Positions 11,511 to 20,651 of a stretch of DNA of 64,000 nucleotides are shown here, piece by piece. The translations under genes were made by a program, and so were the position numbers. This DNA is from Crotophaga sulcirostris (Eukaryota > Chordata > Aves > Cuculiformes > Crotophagidae). How positions within the stretch are numbered: position 1 is the stretch's first letter; every line of letters starts with the position of its first letter. The stretch spans positions 207,957-271,956 of the forward strand of contig VYZB01000338.1 in assembly GCA_013397455.1 (NCBI GenBank). Reading direction: 5' to 3'. The notes beneath the pieces are model-generated. The model was not told the origin of the DNA and searched no databases. It worked only from the letters and a program-made list of their open reading frames with translations.

Positions 11511-11729
11511 TGCGTGTTGGCTTAAAGAATCTTGCAAAGTCTGGTCAGAACGACCTTACCTGCTGTGGAGAACGTGGGCTCGTTGTCCAGGAGATGAAAG
11601 AAGAAACATAAAAGAAAAAAAAACCACAACCAAACAAAAAAAGAACGTAGGGAAAAAAAAACCTGCAAAATTGCAAGGGGCTACCAGGAAGGGACAGACA
11701 GCAGGAGCTTTGGGTTTTGGTCTCTCAGC
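11511..11729 (+). repeat. Unidentified 5' part of a chimeric repeat, copy 1
   Basis: About 220 bp that is not CR1. It begins TGCGTGTTGGCTTAAAG, has an A-rich middle (11605-11670) and ends near GGTCTCTCAGCA. It recurs almost unchanged at 18427-18646, joined there to the same CR1 position. No ORF, LTR motif or RNA gene that I know is present. Confidence 0.8.
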
Positions 11730-12130
11730 AGGCTGAGAGTTGGGGTTGTTCAGCCTGGAGAAAAGAAGGCTCTGAGGAGACCTCAGAGCAGCCTCCAGTG
11801 CTGAAAGGGGCTCCAGGAAAGCTGGGGAGGGGCTCTTGACCAGGGAGTGCAGGAACAGGATGAGGGGAACAGTTTTGAGCTGAAAGAGGGGAGATTGAGA
11901 TGAGATCTTAGGAAGAAATGTTTTGCTGTGAGGGTGAGGAGGCCCTGGCCCAGATTGCCCAGAGCAGTGGTGGCTGCCCCATCCCTGGAGGTGTTCCAGG
12001 CCAGGTTGGATGGGGCTTTGAGCCCCCTGATCCAGTGGGAGGTGTCCCTGCCCATGGCAGGGGGTGGACCTGCATGGGCTTTGAGGTCCCTTCCAACCCA
12101 AACCATTCCATGATTCTATGATTTTTTTTT
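11730..12130 (+). mobile_element. CR1 group B, 3' part of chimeric unit, copy 1
   Basis: It starts at GGCTGAGAGTTGGGGTTGTT, passes through the ORF2 end (LPRAVVAAPSLEVFQARLDG at about 11957-12016) and the segment [10 protein letters not shown], and ends with CCATGATTCTATGATT and a T run. The reading frame is broken upstream. Compare 18647-19043. Confidence 0.92.
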
Positions 12131-13491
12131 GATATTTCTAGTTCTAGCCTCACAACTACACATGTATTTGTGTTAAAGCCAAAAATAGCAGTGTGTGGAG
12201 TCAGATGAAAAGACGTGTCTGCGTCGCGTTTGTTTTAGTGCTGGGGATGCTTTTTTGGCTGTCCCAGGGAAACCAGGTAGTTTGAGTGTTTGTCCAGAAT
12301 AAATATTTTAACTGCAGAGAGCAAGCTAGGATTATTCACTAAGTTCGTAGAGAGGAGGAAATTGGGAGAGAACTCTGGAAAGTAGGCAATTTTCCTGAAC
12401 ATCAGCGATTTCTCTTCCCCTGTGGGCTCAGGCATTTGCAGAACAATTCACACCTGCTACTCCTGGCTTGCAGAGGTCAGGCTGGAATTTTTTCCCCAGG
12501 AGAAAAACAGGTGAGCAGGCAGGATCCAGGATGGATCAAAGATGGGACAGGGCTGACAACCTGGTGGTGAAGCGTCCTGACCTTTCCTTTGTGTGCCAGT
12601 AGCTCAGAAATGTTAAGTCTGTTCCAGAATTTGGAGCTGGGAAGTGATCAGATTTACTCAATTCAGCCCATTTTGTTATGAAATTCAGATTCTCTGTGTT
12701 CAGAAAGGTTCATCAGTGGGGTCCCAGCCCACTTCTTTGCTTGCCCTGATGCTGAAGGGTAGGACAGCAGATGCTGAGCATGAGTTGGGGGCTCTTTGAT
12801 ACCATCACAGGGACTTGCCCTGCAGACAAACTGTGCTGGCCTTGGCAGCCTCAGCCAGCATGTCCTTCTTGGATCCCTCAGGGAGAGCATCCAAGAAACA
12901 GGATAGTCCAGACAAGGGCCAGGGCAAGCCCAGCAGCTTGGTGCTCACAGAGCATCACTGGGACCATGCACTTCCCCAGGACACTCCTACATCCCTGTGC
13001 TAGTTTGAGCTGTGCTGTGGCAGGTATCTAGCAGAGCTTCTAGCCTTTTTTTTGGAGTGCGTGTTCCCTTGGCACACTTGCATCTTAGCTGCCCTGAGGT
13101 TGCAGCAGGGATTTTCTCCCGCTGAGAACTGTTTCCCTGCAGGGGGGGCAGCCTGGCCATGCCTGTACTTTCTTTCCTCAAATCAACTGCTTCCCTATCA
13201 CTCGAGGCAGACCTGTTTGCCAACAGACTCCTTCAGTCTCTCAACGTCAAGTGACACTGCAAACAGGCACCGACCACACAGCGCTGCTCCTGCACCTGCG
13301 GTGCCTCTTGGCTTCTGTGAGCACTAGAAATGCTCAGCACTCCTCTCCCAGCTTATTTCAATTCCTCTTCTAGCAACACCCCTCCATTCACTGGGTCCCA
13401 TTCATCAGGGATAAGAGCCTTTTCCTGAAGCTGAGACTTGCTCTCAAGTGGTTGAGTTGCCCCCCTGTAACAACCGTGTTCTCTTTCTGGT
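12131..13491. other. Unique region, no gene seen
   Basis: About 1.4 kb without a recognised repeat. Overlapping frames at 12663-13327 on both strands are below 92 residues and lack domains. Composition is somewhat GC-richer than the neighbouring blocks. Confidence 0.5.
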
Positions 13492-13674
13492 CCAGGTTGC
13501 CCAGAGCAGTGGTGGCTGCCCCATCCCTGGAGGTGTTCAAGGGCAGGTTGGATGGGGCTTGGAGCCCCCTGATCCAGTGGGAGGTGTCCCTGCCCATGGC
13601 AGAGTTGCAACTGGATCATCTTTAAGGTCCCTTCCAACCCAAACCATTCTGTGATTTTATGATTCTATGATTCT
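13492..13674 (+). mobile_element. CR1 group B, 3' fragment
   Basis: It starts at CCAGGTTGCCCAGAGCAG, encodes [19 protein letters not shown] and WEVSLPMA, and ends in the classic tail (GTGATTTTATGATTCTATGATTCT). The UTR reads GGATCATCTTTAAGGTCCC. Confidence 0.93.
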
Positions 13675-14650
13675 TGTGGTGAAGGTTGCCTTTCAGACCA
13701 GTTGTGTAACAGTCAACGTGGAGGTTGAAATGGACTGATACCTAGACAGGCAAAGTGGAAATCTCACAGTATTTGATTAACCTGAATTATTTGCTTTCAT
13801 AAACAAGTAGGTTTTGAAGATGTTTCCAGGACTGCAAATGATTTTGGCAATTATCTCAGAGAGATAATTACAGATTTCAAAGGAGTATGCTCTAACAGGG
13901 ATAAGGAAGGATACAAGGTGACCTACTGCAGTAATCCACCATGAAGATTAGGGAGGAAGACATCAAAAGGAGCTGGGTTTATTGATGCAATTTCTATTAA
14001 CAGGATTAGTGGTGACAGCAGAGGAAAACTGCCCCAGACAAGAGACAATTTCATTTCGGAAATCTGAAAACAACTGTTGTTTTCACTATCCTGGAACTGA
14101 TAATTTCTGCACGTTCCACCTGGCTGAGAGGCTGATGTTGATGTGTGCTTGTTTCCCTTCTAGAGAGCTAGGAGATTTTTAAAAGCTTGATTTTTTTTTT
14201 TTTTAACTCAGGGAAGAAAACCTAAGGAATATAAAGTCCACTTGACTTCTCAAGCCATTGAGTTCGTAAAAGAAAAAAAAAATGTTGCCTAGTTGGAGAT
14301 TCCAAAATGGGGATCCTTGATAATTTGGAGATTTACCTTCAGCTGTCCATGCTGAATATTCTCCAATTTTAAAAAAAGTGTCTGATTCTTGTACTAATGA
14401 AGTCAGGTTTGAGTTTAAAGGTCTTGTTGTTTTACTTCCGTCATGAAAAGTGGTAGGCAGGCCAACACTGAGAGCTGTCATTTCCCACTTCCAGGTTGGG
14501 AATGACCTCACTGGCCTCTGTGGAACCAGGAGCCCGGCCACTGCCCCTGCCTGGTGCCATGAGCCCGGGCTTCCCAGAGCAAAACCCAGGAGACTTTCTG
14601 TGACTCGCCAGGTGCTGTGCCAAGAGGACATCCCCATGGCTGCACACAAA
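13675..14650. other. Unique region, no gene seen
   Basis: About 1 kb. It holds a T14 run at 14191-14204 and an A10 run at 14273-14282. The minus-strand frame 14203-14649 (148 residues) has no recognisable domain and partly reads through these runs. Confidence 0.5.
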
Positions 14651-14840
14651 GAATCACAGAATCCTCTGGCTGGAAAAGACCTTTGAGATCATCGAGTCCA
14701 ACCATACCTGTCCTCTGTTAAACTGTATCCCCTGAAACTCATCTACCCATCTTTTAAACACCTCCAGGGATGGTGACTCAACCACCTCCCTGGGCAGCCT
14801 CTTCCACTGCCCAACCACCCTTTCAGTGAAGGATTTTTTG
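14651..14840 (-). mobile_element. CR1 group C, 3' fragment
   Basis: The plus strand reads GAATCACAGAATCCTCTGGC, then GACCTTTGAGATCATCGAGT, and later TTTTAAACACCTCCAGGGATG and CAACCACCTCCCTGGGCAGC. That is the reverse complement of a CR1 ORF2 end and UTR. The UTR between stop and tail differs from groups A and B. Confidence 0.88.
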
Positions 14841-16340
14841 GTGCAGGGAGAGATGTACTCATACCACTCATCCCCAGTTTTCCTGGTTGTTCCTCAGAAA
14901 CTTTGGCTGTACCTGGGAGGCTGAAGGCCAACAGCCAAGGCAGCAGTTGCAACCACTGCTCTTTGTCTCAAGCCTGCTATCAAACTTGTGACATGTTTCC
15001 CATGAGTGCTCCCCAGTCTGCCCCAGGCACCTTCAACCAGGTTGATTTTAACAGATGATCTGCCTTAACTGGGCAGTTAACCAGACCCAAGCAGTTCTCC
15101 ATGTACCTGCTGTTTCATCCTCCTCCCACTCCTCTCTGGAGATGCCAGGCTGTCTCCTCACTAGAGGGGCTACTTGGAACTCCCCATTGGTAGCAGGAAC
15201 AAGGGTCCAGCTTCCGTACCGGGCACGCGTCGCATCCCGCCCCCTCCTGAAGTCTGTTGGTGTAAAGATCTGCAATTTGCCACGCCTAGATGAGATCAGC
15301 TGAGCGCCCAGGGTTGTTAATAATGTGTTTGCTGGAACAGCTTTGACTCTTTTGCAAACATAGGCATTCTTTATTCCTATGCCAGGTTATTCTAGAAAAG
15401 CAACAACTCCCATCACTGAAGCTCTCGCCGTGAGATTTATGAGATGTCACACGCAGAACAAATAACAGTGGAGCATCCACCACCCCTTGGCTTCCTGATG
15501 CATCCTTAATAGTGAAAACTTCCACAAGCAATGACTGGAACTGTCATCTTTTTCAATCTAGGCTAGCTAAACTTTTTACTAATACTTGCATTTTTGTTCC
15601 CGTGGAAAACTTGAAACCATCTGATAAAACACATGAATCATTCTTGCATTTGGATATGGATCCCCAAAGCAACCATTGGTTTGGAGAGAGAGTCTCTGAT
15701 TTAATATCCAGATTGTAGAGCTGAAATGTAAAAGATAGATGGTGACATATAAAGATGTCACAGTGGCAGATGATCAATACATTTCCAGAATAGCTTTATG
15801 TGGAGAGAAAACAGAATTTTCAACCAACAGATTTTCAGAAAGTGGAAAAAAATATCATTGAAAATTATTTGGATTTTGTTTCCACCACCTCAACCCCCTC
15901 GATACTTCCTGAAGGAAAAGTCATCTTCTACAATAACTTAAAAAATAAGGATTCTCTTTCAACCTGCTTTCCCTATAATACAGTATTCTGGCTTGAGCAC
16001 CTTGGCCAATCCAACCTAGATAATTCTGTCAAGTTAAAAACTGACATAAAATTTGCCTCCCCCGATTTCATATTTTCAAGAGTGTGTTCATTTGATGTAA
16101 TACAAAAAGACAGATAAGTTGGTTTCTTAAAAATGTTGCCAAAATCACCAAAACAAAGCAAGTCTTTGAGTTGAATAACCTAAGAAACAAGGCACTTTGG
16201 GGTTAGGACATACATACTGCCTCCTGGACAAGGATACCGAGCCTCCAGCAGACAGGGAGCTGCCGAGTTTGTTGCTTCTGGATAGCTGCAAGGTGTATCT
16301 CTACATGATGCCCCTCAAAGGAGGTGATTCTCCCCCCCAG
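14841..16340. other. Unique region with a small CpG cluster
   Basis: About 1.5 kb without recognised repeats. At 15214-15240 six CpG dinucleotides fall within about 30 bp, which stands out in otherwise CpG-poor sequence. The rest is AT-rich, and I can support no exon. Confidence 0.5.
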
Positions 16341-16462
16341 GTCAGCCTGGAGAAGAGAAGGCTCTGGGGAGACCTTAGAGCAGCCTCCAGCGCTGAAAGA
16401 GGCTCCAGGAAAGCTGGGGAGGGGCTCTTGATCAGGGAGTGCAGGGACACAGAATGGGAATG
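16341..16462 (+). mobile_element. CR1 group B, internal fragment without 3' end
   Basis: It matches the group B stretch from GCCTGGAGAAGAGAAGGCTC through GGGGCTCTTGATCAGGGAGT, then fades at about 16462. The usual ORF2 end and octamer tail are absent. This is a second case, after 11268-11510, of a B fragment that has lost its 3' part. Confidence 0.85.
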
Positions 16463-16817
16463 TGGCTAAGATATGGCTACACAACATGAAATGAGGAGCT
16501 CAGATCAGCTCTGGGGAAAGGTACCTGTTGATTCCACCATGCCCAGAAATCGATGATAACGTGGGTGCTCCCCATCTCCAGGGCAACAGGACGAGTTAGG
16601 AGAGCAGCAGGGTGTTTTGCTCAGGGCTCTTTATAAGCAGTCTCCAGTGACACAGAGACAGCAACCAGCTGTGTGGCATGAAGAGGAGGGGGTTTCAGCT
16701 GCACTGCATGATTTGAGGACTGGAGGCTCCCCAGACACTGGGCAGGCAGAAAGGGACTTGAGGGTGCCCGCTGGCTGCACACACAGAGAAGTGGGAGCAC
16801 ACAAATGGGAGTCAGAC
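16463..16817. other. Spacer with an imperfect repeat of a CR1-like segment
   Basis: Mostly unassigned. GGCAGAAAGGGACTTGAGGG at about 16747 resembles the CR1 sequence that follows about 67 bp later (GACAGAAAGGGAACTGGGAG). Either the CR1 begins earlier and carries a small insertion, or a short duplication occurred at its 5' edge. Confidence 0.45.
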
Positions 16818-16833
16818 AGAAAGGGAACTGGGA

Positions 16834-17415
16834 GTGCTGGTAGACAGGAAACTCAACATGAGCCAGCAGTGTGCCCAAGTGGCCAAGAAGGCCAGTGGCA
16901 TCCTGGCCTGCATCAGGAACAGTGTGGCCAGCAGGAGCAGAGAAGTTATCGTCCCCCTGTACTGGGCACTGGTCAGGCCTCACCTTGAGTCCTGTGTGCA
17001 GTCCTGGGCCCCTCAGTTTGGGAAAGATGACAAGACACTGGAGTGTGTCCAGAGGAGAGCAACGAAGATGGTGAAGGGTTTGGAGCACAAGCCCTGTGAG
17101 GAGCGACTGAGGGAGCTGGGGCTGTTTAGCCTGGAGAAGAGGAGGCTCAGGGGAGACCTTATTGCTCTCTCCAACTGCCTAAAAGGAGGTTGTAGTCAGG
17201 CAGGGGTTGGTCTCTTCTCTCAGGTGACCAGGGACAGAACTAGAGGACAGGGACTCAAGCTTCCTCAGGGAAAGTTTAGGCTTGATATTAGGAAAAAGTT
17301 CTTCCCTGAAAGGGTGGTTGACCATTGGAATGTGCTGCTCAGGGAGGTGGTGGAGTCACCAACCCTGGAGGTGTTTATGAGGAGACTGGCTGAGGCCCTC
17401 AGTGCCATGGTTTAG
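16834..17415 (+). pseudogene. CR1 ORF2 C-terminal fragment (193 codons)
   Basis: An uninterrupted frame that encodes only the C-terminal part of the CR1 ORF2 polyprotein, downstream of the reverse transcriptase FADD block. Recognisable stretches in order: [68 protein letters not shown] and [20 protein letters not shown]. There is no ATG at its first codon, and the frame is 5'-truncated by retrotransposition. Two replacements against the local consensus (VLLREV for ALPREV, FMRRL for FKRRL) suggest mild decay. Confidence 0.92.
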
Positions 17416-17445
17416 ATGCTGGGTTGGTGTTAGTGTTGGGCTATA

Positions 17446-17481
17446 GGTTGGACTCGATGATCTCAGAGGTCCTTTCCAACC
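17446..17481 (+). other. CR1 group A 3' UTR hairpin
   Basis: GGTTGGA (17446-17452) pairs perfectly with TCCAACC (17475-17481). Within it GATCT (17459-17463) pairs with AGGTC (17467-17471) through one G-T wobble. The same design is seen in most other copies of the group just before the octamer tail. A 3' stem recognised by the element's own reverse transcriptase is established for some LINE families; that role here is inference. Confidence 0.55.
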
Positions 17482-17503
17482 TTGTGATACTGTGACACTG
17501 TGA

Positions 17504-18426
17504 AGGCTCCTTCTTGGAGAGGACTTGCTGGAGCCTGGCCAGCCTCCCAGAATCATCATAGAGGAGTGCAACAAGTCTTCAGAGCTTCTGTACTCACCAT
17601 GTTCTGTCCTAAAGCATCTGCTAATGAGCCCCTCCTTAATTACTTCCTCTTGAACAAAAAGTGAGAGACCCAACACCAATCAAGCTTAAAAGTGCCTCTT
17701 TGTGTATATAGACTCAGTTTAGCAGATGGAGACTTCAACCTGTTCTAGTGTGGAGGCCAGCTGCAGGATTAATTTTTCCTTGAGCAGCAAACCAATATCA
17801 CAATGCAAACAGAAGCACTGTGAACCTCACACCCACCTCACCTTTCTCACCTGCTACCTGGCCCAGCTTAGGAGAGGAGCAGTTAAAAATAGTCCCATTG
17901 CAAGAAGCTGTGTGAGACCACCTGGCTTCAGCACAGAGCAGGTTCACACCTCAAAGTGTCATCTTCTCACCCCAGTTGCCTTGCTGGCCTCCCACACCCC
18001 TCTCCAAAGCCAACACAGAGCTGGTTCCCTCATGCTGATGTGAAACAGGCTGAAAAATTGATGATCTAGTTTGCTGGCTGAACTGAAAAAAGGAGGGGGG
18101 GGGGGGTTGGGTCAATGACAAATGAAATGCTTCTCTGGGTTGGTTTTTTTTTCCCTCCCCATCCAACCCAAGATCTGAAAAAGAAACCCACAGACAAGCA
18201 CATTTAAAAGTGACTTGAAGATTAGTTAAGGCTCTTTCTGTGTCCGCTTATGTTAAAACAAAGAAGCAATGGGAGAATAAAAAGAGGTAGGAAATAAATA
18301 GGTTATGTCCCTGAAACCTGTGGTTCTATGCTTGGCTACCCACAAACTGGGCTTATGCTATGTGACCTTATCAGCTATGCAGTGTCCTAGAAAACTGCAA
18401 GGCAAAACTGAGCTACAACAGCATCC
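17504..18426. other. Unique region with a G12 run
   Basis: About 0.9 kb. It holds a G12 run at 18095-18106 and a T9 run at about 18145-18153. No exon or known repeat is seen. Confidence 0.5.
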
Positions 18427-18646
18427 TGTGTGTTGGCTTAAAGAATCTTGCAAAGTCTGGTCAGAACGACCTTACCTGCTGTGGAGAACGTGGGCTCGTT
18501 GTCCAGGAGATGAAAGAAGAAACATAAAAGAAAAAAAAAAACACGACTGAACAAAAAAAGAACGTAGGGAAAAAAAAACCTGCAAAATTGCAAGGGGCTA
18601 CCAGGAAGGGACAGACAGCAGGAGCTTTGGGTCTTGGTCTCTCAGT
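18427..18646 (+). repeat. Unidentified 5' part of a chimeric repeat, copy 2
   Basis: This matches 11511-11729 with few differences, starting at TGTGTGTTGGCTTAAAG and including the same A-rich middle (about 18525-18580). The left flank (CAACAGCATCC) is unrelated to the CR1 that precedes copy 1, so the left border of the unit is well defined at TG. Confidence 0.82.
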
Positions 18647-19043
18647 AGGCTGAGAGTTGGGGTTGTTCAGCCTGGAGAAGAGAAGGCTGTGGGGAGACCT
18701 TAGAGCAGCCTCCCAGTGCTGCAAAGGGCTCCAGGAAAGCTGGGGAGGGGCGCTTGATCAGGGAGTGCAGGGACAGGATGAGGGGGAATGGTTTTGAGCT
18801 GAAAGAGGGGAGATTGAGATGAGATCTTAGGGAGAAATGTTTTGCTGTGAGGGTGAGGAGGCCCTGGCCCAGATTGCCCAGAGCAGTGGTGGCTGCCCCA
18901 TCCCTGGAGGTGTTGAAGGCCAGGTTGGATGGGGCTTGGAGCCCCCTGATCCAGTGGGAGGTGTCCCTGCCCATGGCAGGAGGCTGGAATGGGATGGGCT
19001 TTAAGGTCCTTTCCGACCCAAACCATTCTATGAGTCTATGATA
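18647..19043 (+). mobile_element. CR1 group B, 3' part of chimeric unit, copy 2
   Basis: It starts at AGGCTGAGAGTTGGGGTTGT like copy 1 and runs through LPRAVVAAPSLEVLKARLDG and [10 protein letters not shown] to the tail CTATGAGTCTATGATAT. The junction with the preceding unidentified segment is at the same CR1 position as in 11730-12130. Confidence 0.93.
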
Positions 19044-19302
19044 TCTCCAGGGTTGCTAAGGGCACAGCAGACCATACCATGCTGAGGAAAAGCTCTGTTG
19101 CCCTCCTAATTTTCTGTTAAAAAAGACAAGGAAATGGAGATATCTTGAAGGTGATTCCCTGTGTCACACATGCAGAGATGAGGAGGAAGAAGCAGTATGT
19201 CAAGGATCCTTCACATCTCTATACAGGATGTCATGCATCAGCAAGTAGCTGCATGAAAGGTCCTGAGAAAAATGCAGAACCCCCACCTGCCCTGGTCCAC
19301 AG

Positions 19303-19538
19303 AGGAAAGTTTAGGCTTGATATTAGGAAAAAGTTCTTCCCTGAAAGGGTGATTGGCCATTGGAATGCGCTGCCCAGGGAGGTGGTGGAGTCACCAATCC
19401 TGGAGGTGTTTAAGAGGAGATTGGCTGAGGCACTCAGTGCCATGGTTTAGATGCTGGGTTGGTGTTGGTGTTGGGTTATAGGTTGGACTCGATGATCTCA
19501 GAGGTCCTTTTCAACCTTGTGATACTGTGATACTGTGA
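19303..19538 (+). mobile_element. CR1 group A, 3' fragment
   Basis: It starts at GGAAAGTTTAGGCTTGATAT and encodes the last 48 or so codons of ORF2 to the stop at 19448-19450 (one change: ESPILEVF for ESPTLEVF). The UTR and two GATACTGT units follow. Variants are LDI and ATGCTGGG. The 5' cut is close to those of the copies at 8101 and 40994. Confidence 0.95.
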
Positions 19539-19872
19539 CAACCAGTTCAAAAAGAGAATTTGCAAACCAGAGTGTGCTGTTACCTATATTGCATTGAGAC
19601 TCCTGCAGAGTTTAGCACTGCACAAATCTATCATGAAAGGCCTGATTGATTTTAGACCTGAAACTTCCTGCTGCAGAATAACCTGGGATTATTGACCTCT
19701 GAATCATGCTATAATGGCATAAATATTGACAATCATTGAGGTAAACATCAAGGTTTATTGACAAAGGTGCAGTAGCTGTGCAGGCGTACAGAACTAGAAG
19801 GGATAGGAAATCATGTTTCATGAGGCAGGCTGTCAATACAGACTTTTATCACCTACCCTAGCTGGAAAAAAG
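19539..19872. other. Unique spacer, no gene seen
   Basis: About 330 bp between two group A copies in the same orientation. No motif is recognised. Confidence 0.5.
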
Positions 19873-20180
19873 AGGTTGGTCTCTTCTCTCAGGTGACCAG
19901 GGACAGAACTAAAGGACATGGACTCAAGCTTCATCAGGGAAAGTTTAGACTTGATGTTAGGAAAAAGTTCTTCCCTGAAAGGGTGATTGGCCATTGGAAT
20001 GCGCTGCCCAGGGAGGTGGTGGAGTTGCCAACCCTGGAGGTGTTTAAGAGGAGATTGGCTAAGGCACTCAGCGCCATGGTTTAGATGATGGGTTGGTGTT
20101 GGTGTTGGGTTATAGGTTGGACTCGATGATCTCAGAGGTCCTTTCCAACCTTGTAATACTGTGACACTGTGATACTGTGA
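19873..20180 (+). mobile_element. CR1 group A, 3' fragment
   Basis: It starts at GGTTGGTCTCTTCTCTCAGG, the same place as the copy at 57411. It encodes [20 protein letters not shown] through [13 protein letters not shown] to the stop at 20082-20084. The tail includes GACACTGT and GATACTGT units. Variants are LDV and ATGATGGG. Confidence 0.95.
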
Positions 20181-20571
20181 AATGCCTGCCCTGAGGTTTC
20201 CAGGGGAGAGAGCTCCTCCCTGCCTCTGGGACAGTGCACCCCCTGGGAACTGCCCTGACCCCAGTCCCCCTCACTGACTCACGACCACACTTGCAGATGA
20301 TGCGTTTTTATTAGGACAGCCAAGATAAAAGACTTTCCAAGGAAATTATTCTGTGGACCATTTCCACACGTAGTACTTAAAGCAGGATAACTGAGAGCAG
20401 AAAAGACTCGGGACTGAAAGAGGAGAAGTCGTGCACATTCAAGCTCCTGCACATATGCACACCATGGTTAAAATGGCAATTAGGAAAACCTGAGTGACAT
20501 TTGTTAGCCCAACAGCACACATTCCATCACATACATATCCATTGCATACACATTATTTTCTACTGTGTCAT
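20181..20571. other. Unique spacer, no gene seen
   Basis: About 390 bp. It begins GC-rich (20181-20280) and then becomes AT-rich, with a loose CACA/CATA-rich stretch at 20505-20560. No gene is seen. Confidence 0.5.
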
Positions 20572-20651
20572 GTGTCCTTGCCCATGGCAGAGGAGTGGAA
20601 CTGGATCATCTTTAAGGTCCCTTCCAACCCAAACCAGTCTATGATTCTGTG
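20572..20651 (+). mobile_element. CR1 group B, very short 3' end
   Basis: About 80 bp, from GTGTCCTTGCCCATGGCAG to AAACCAGTCTATGATTCTGT. This is the UTR-proximal end of a group B copy, non-coding. Confidence 0.88.

Larger units (their letters stand above)
16818..17503 (+). mobile_element. CR1 group A, longest copy in the window
   Basis: This is the longest group A copy. It begins at ORF2 residues [20 protein letters not shown], continues through [19 protein letters not shown] and [11 protein letters not shown], and reaches the SAMV stop at 17413-17415 without a frameshift. The UTR and a TGATACTGTGACACTGTGA tail follow. Variants are LDI (GATATT) and ATGCTGGG. It lacks the endonuclease and the reverse transcriptase core, so it cannot move on its own. 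Confidence 0.96.

Noticed and set aside
11511..11729. Solo LTR of an endogenous retrovirus
   Set aside because: It starts with TG, but no matching CA end, polyadenylation signal layout or flanking duplication is clear, and both copies are joined to CR1.
11556..12101. 181-codon minus-strand frame
   Set aside because: It is the antisense of a CR1-B copy and the unknown 5' segment. Similar antisense frames recur with other copies.
14203..14649. 148-codon minus-strand frame
   Set aside because: It reads through A-rich runs and shows no domain or conserved motif.
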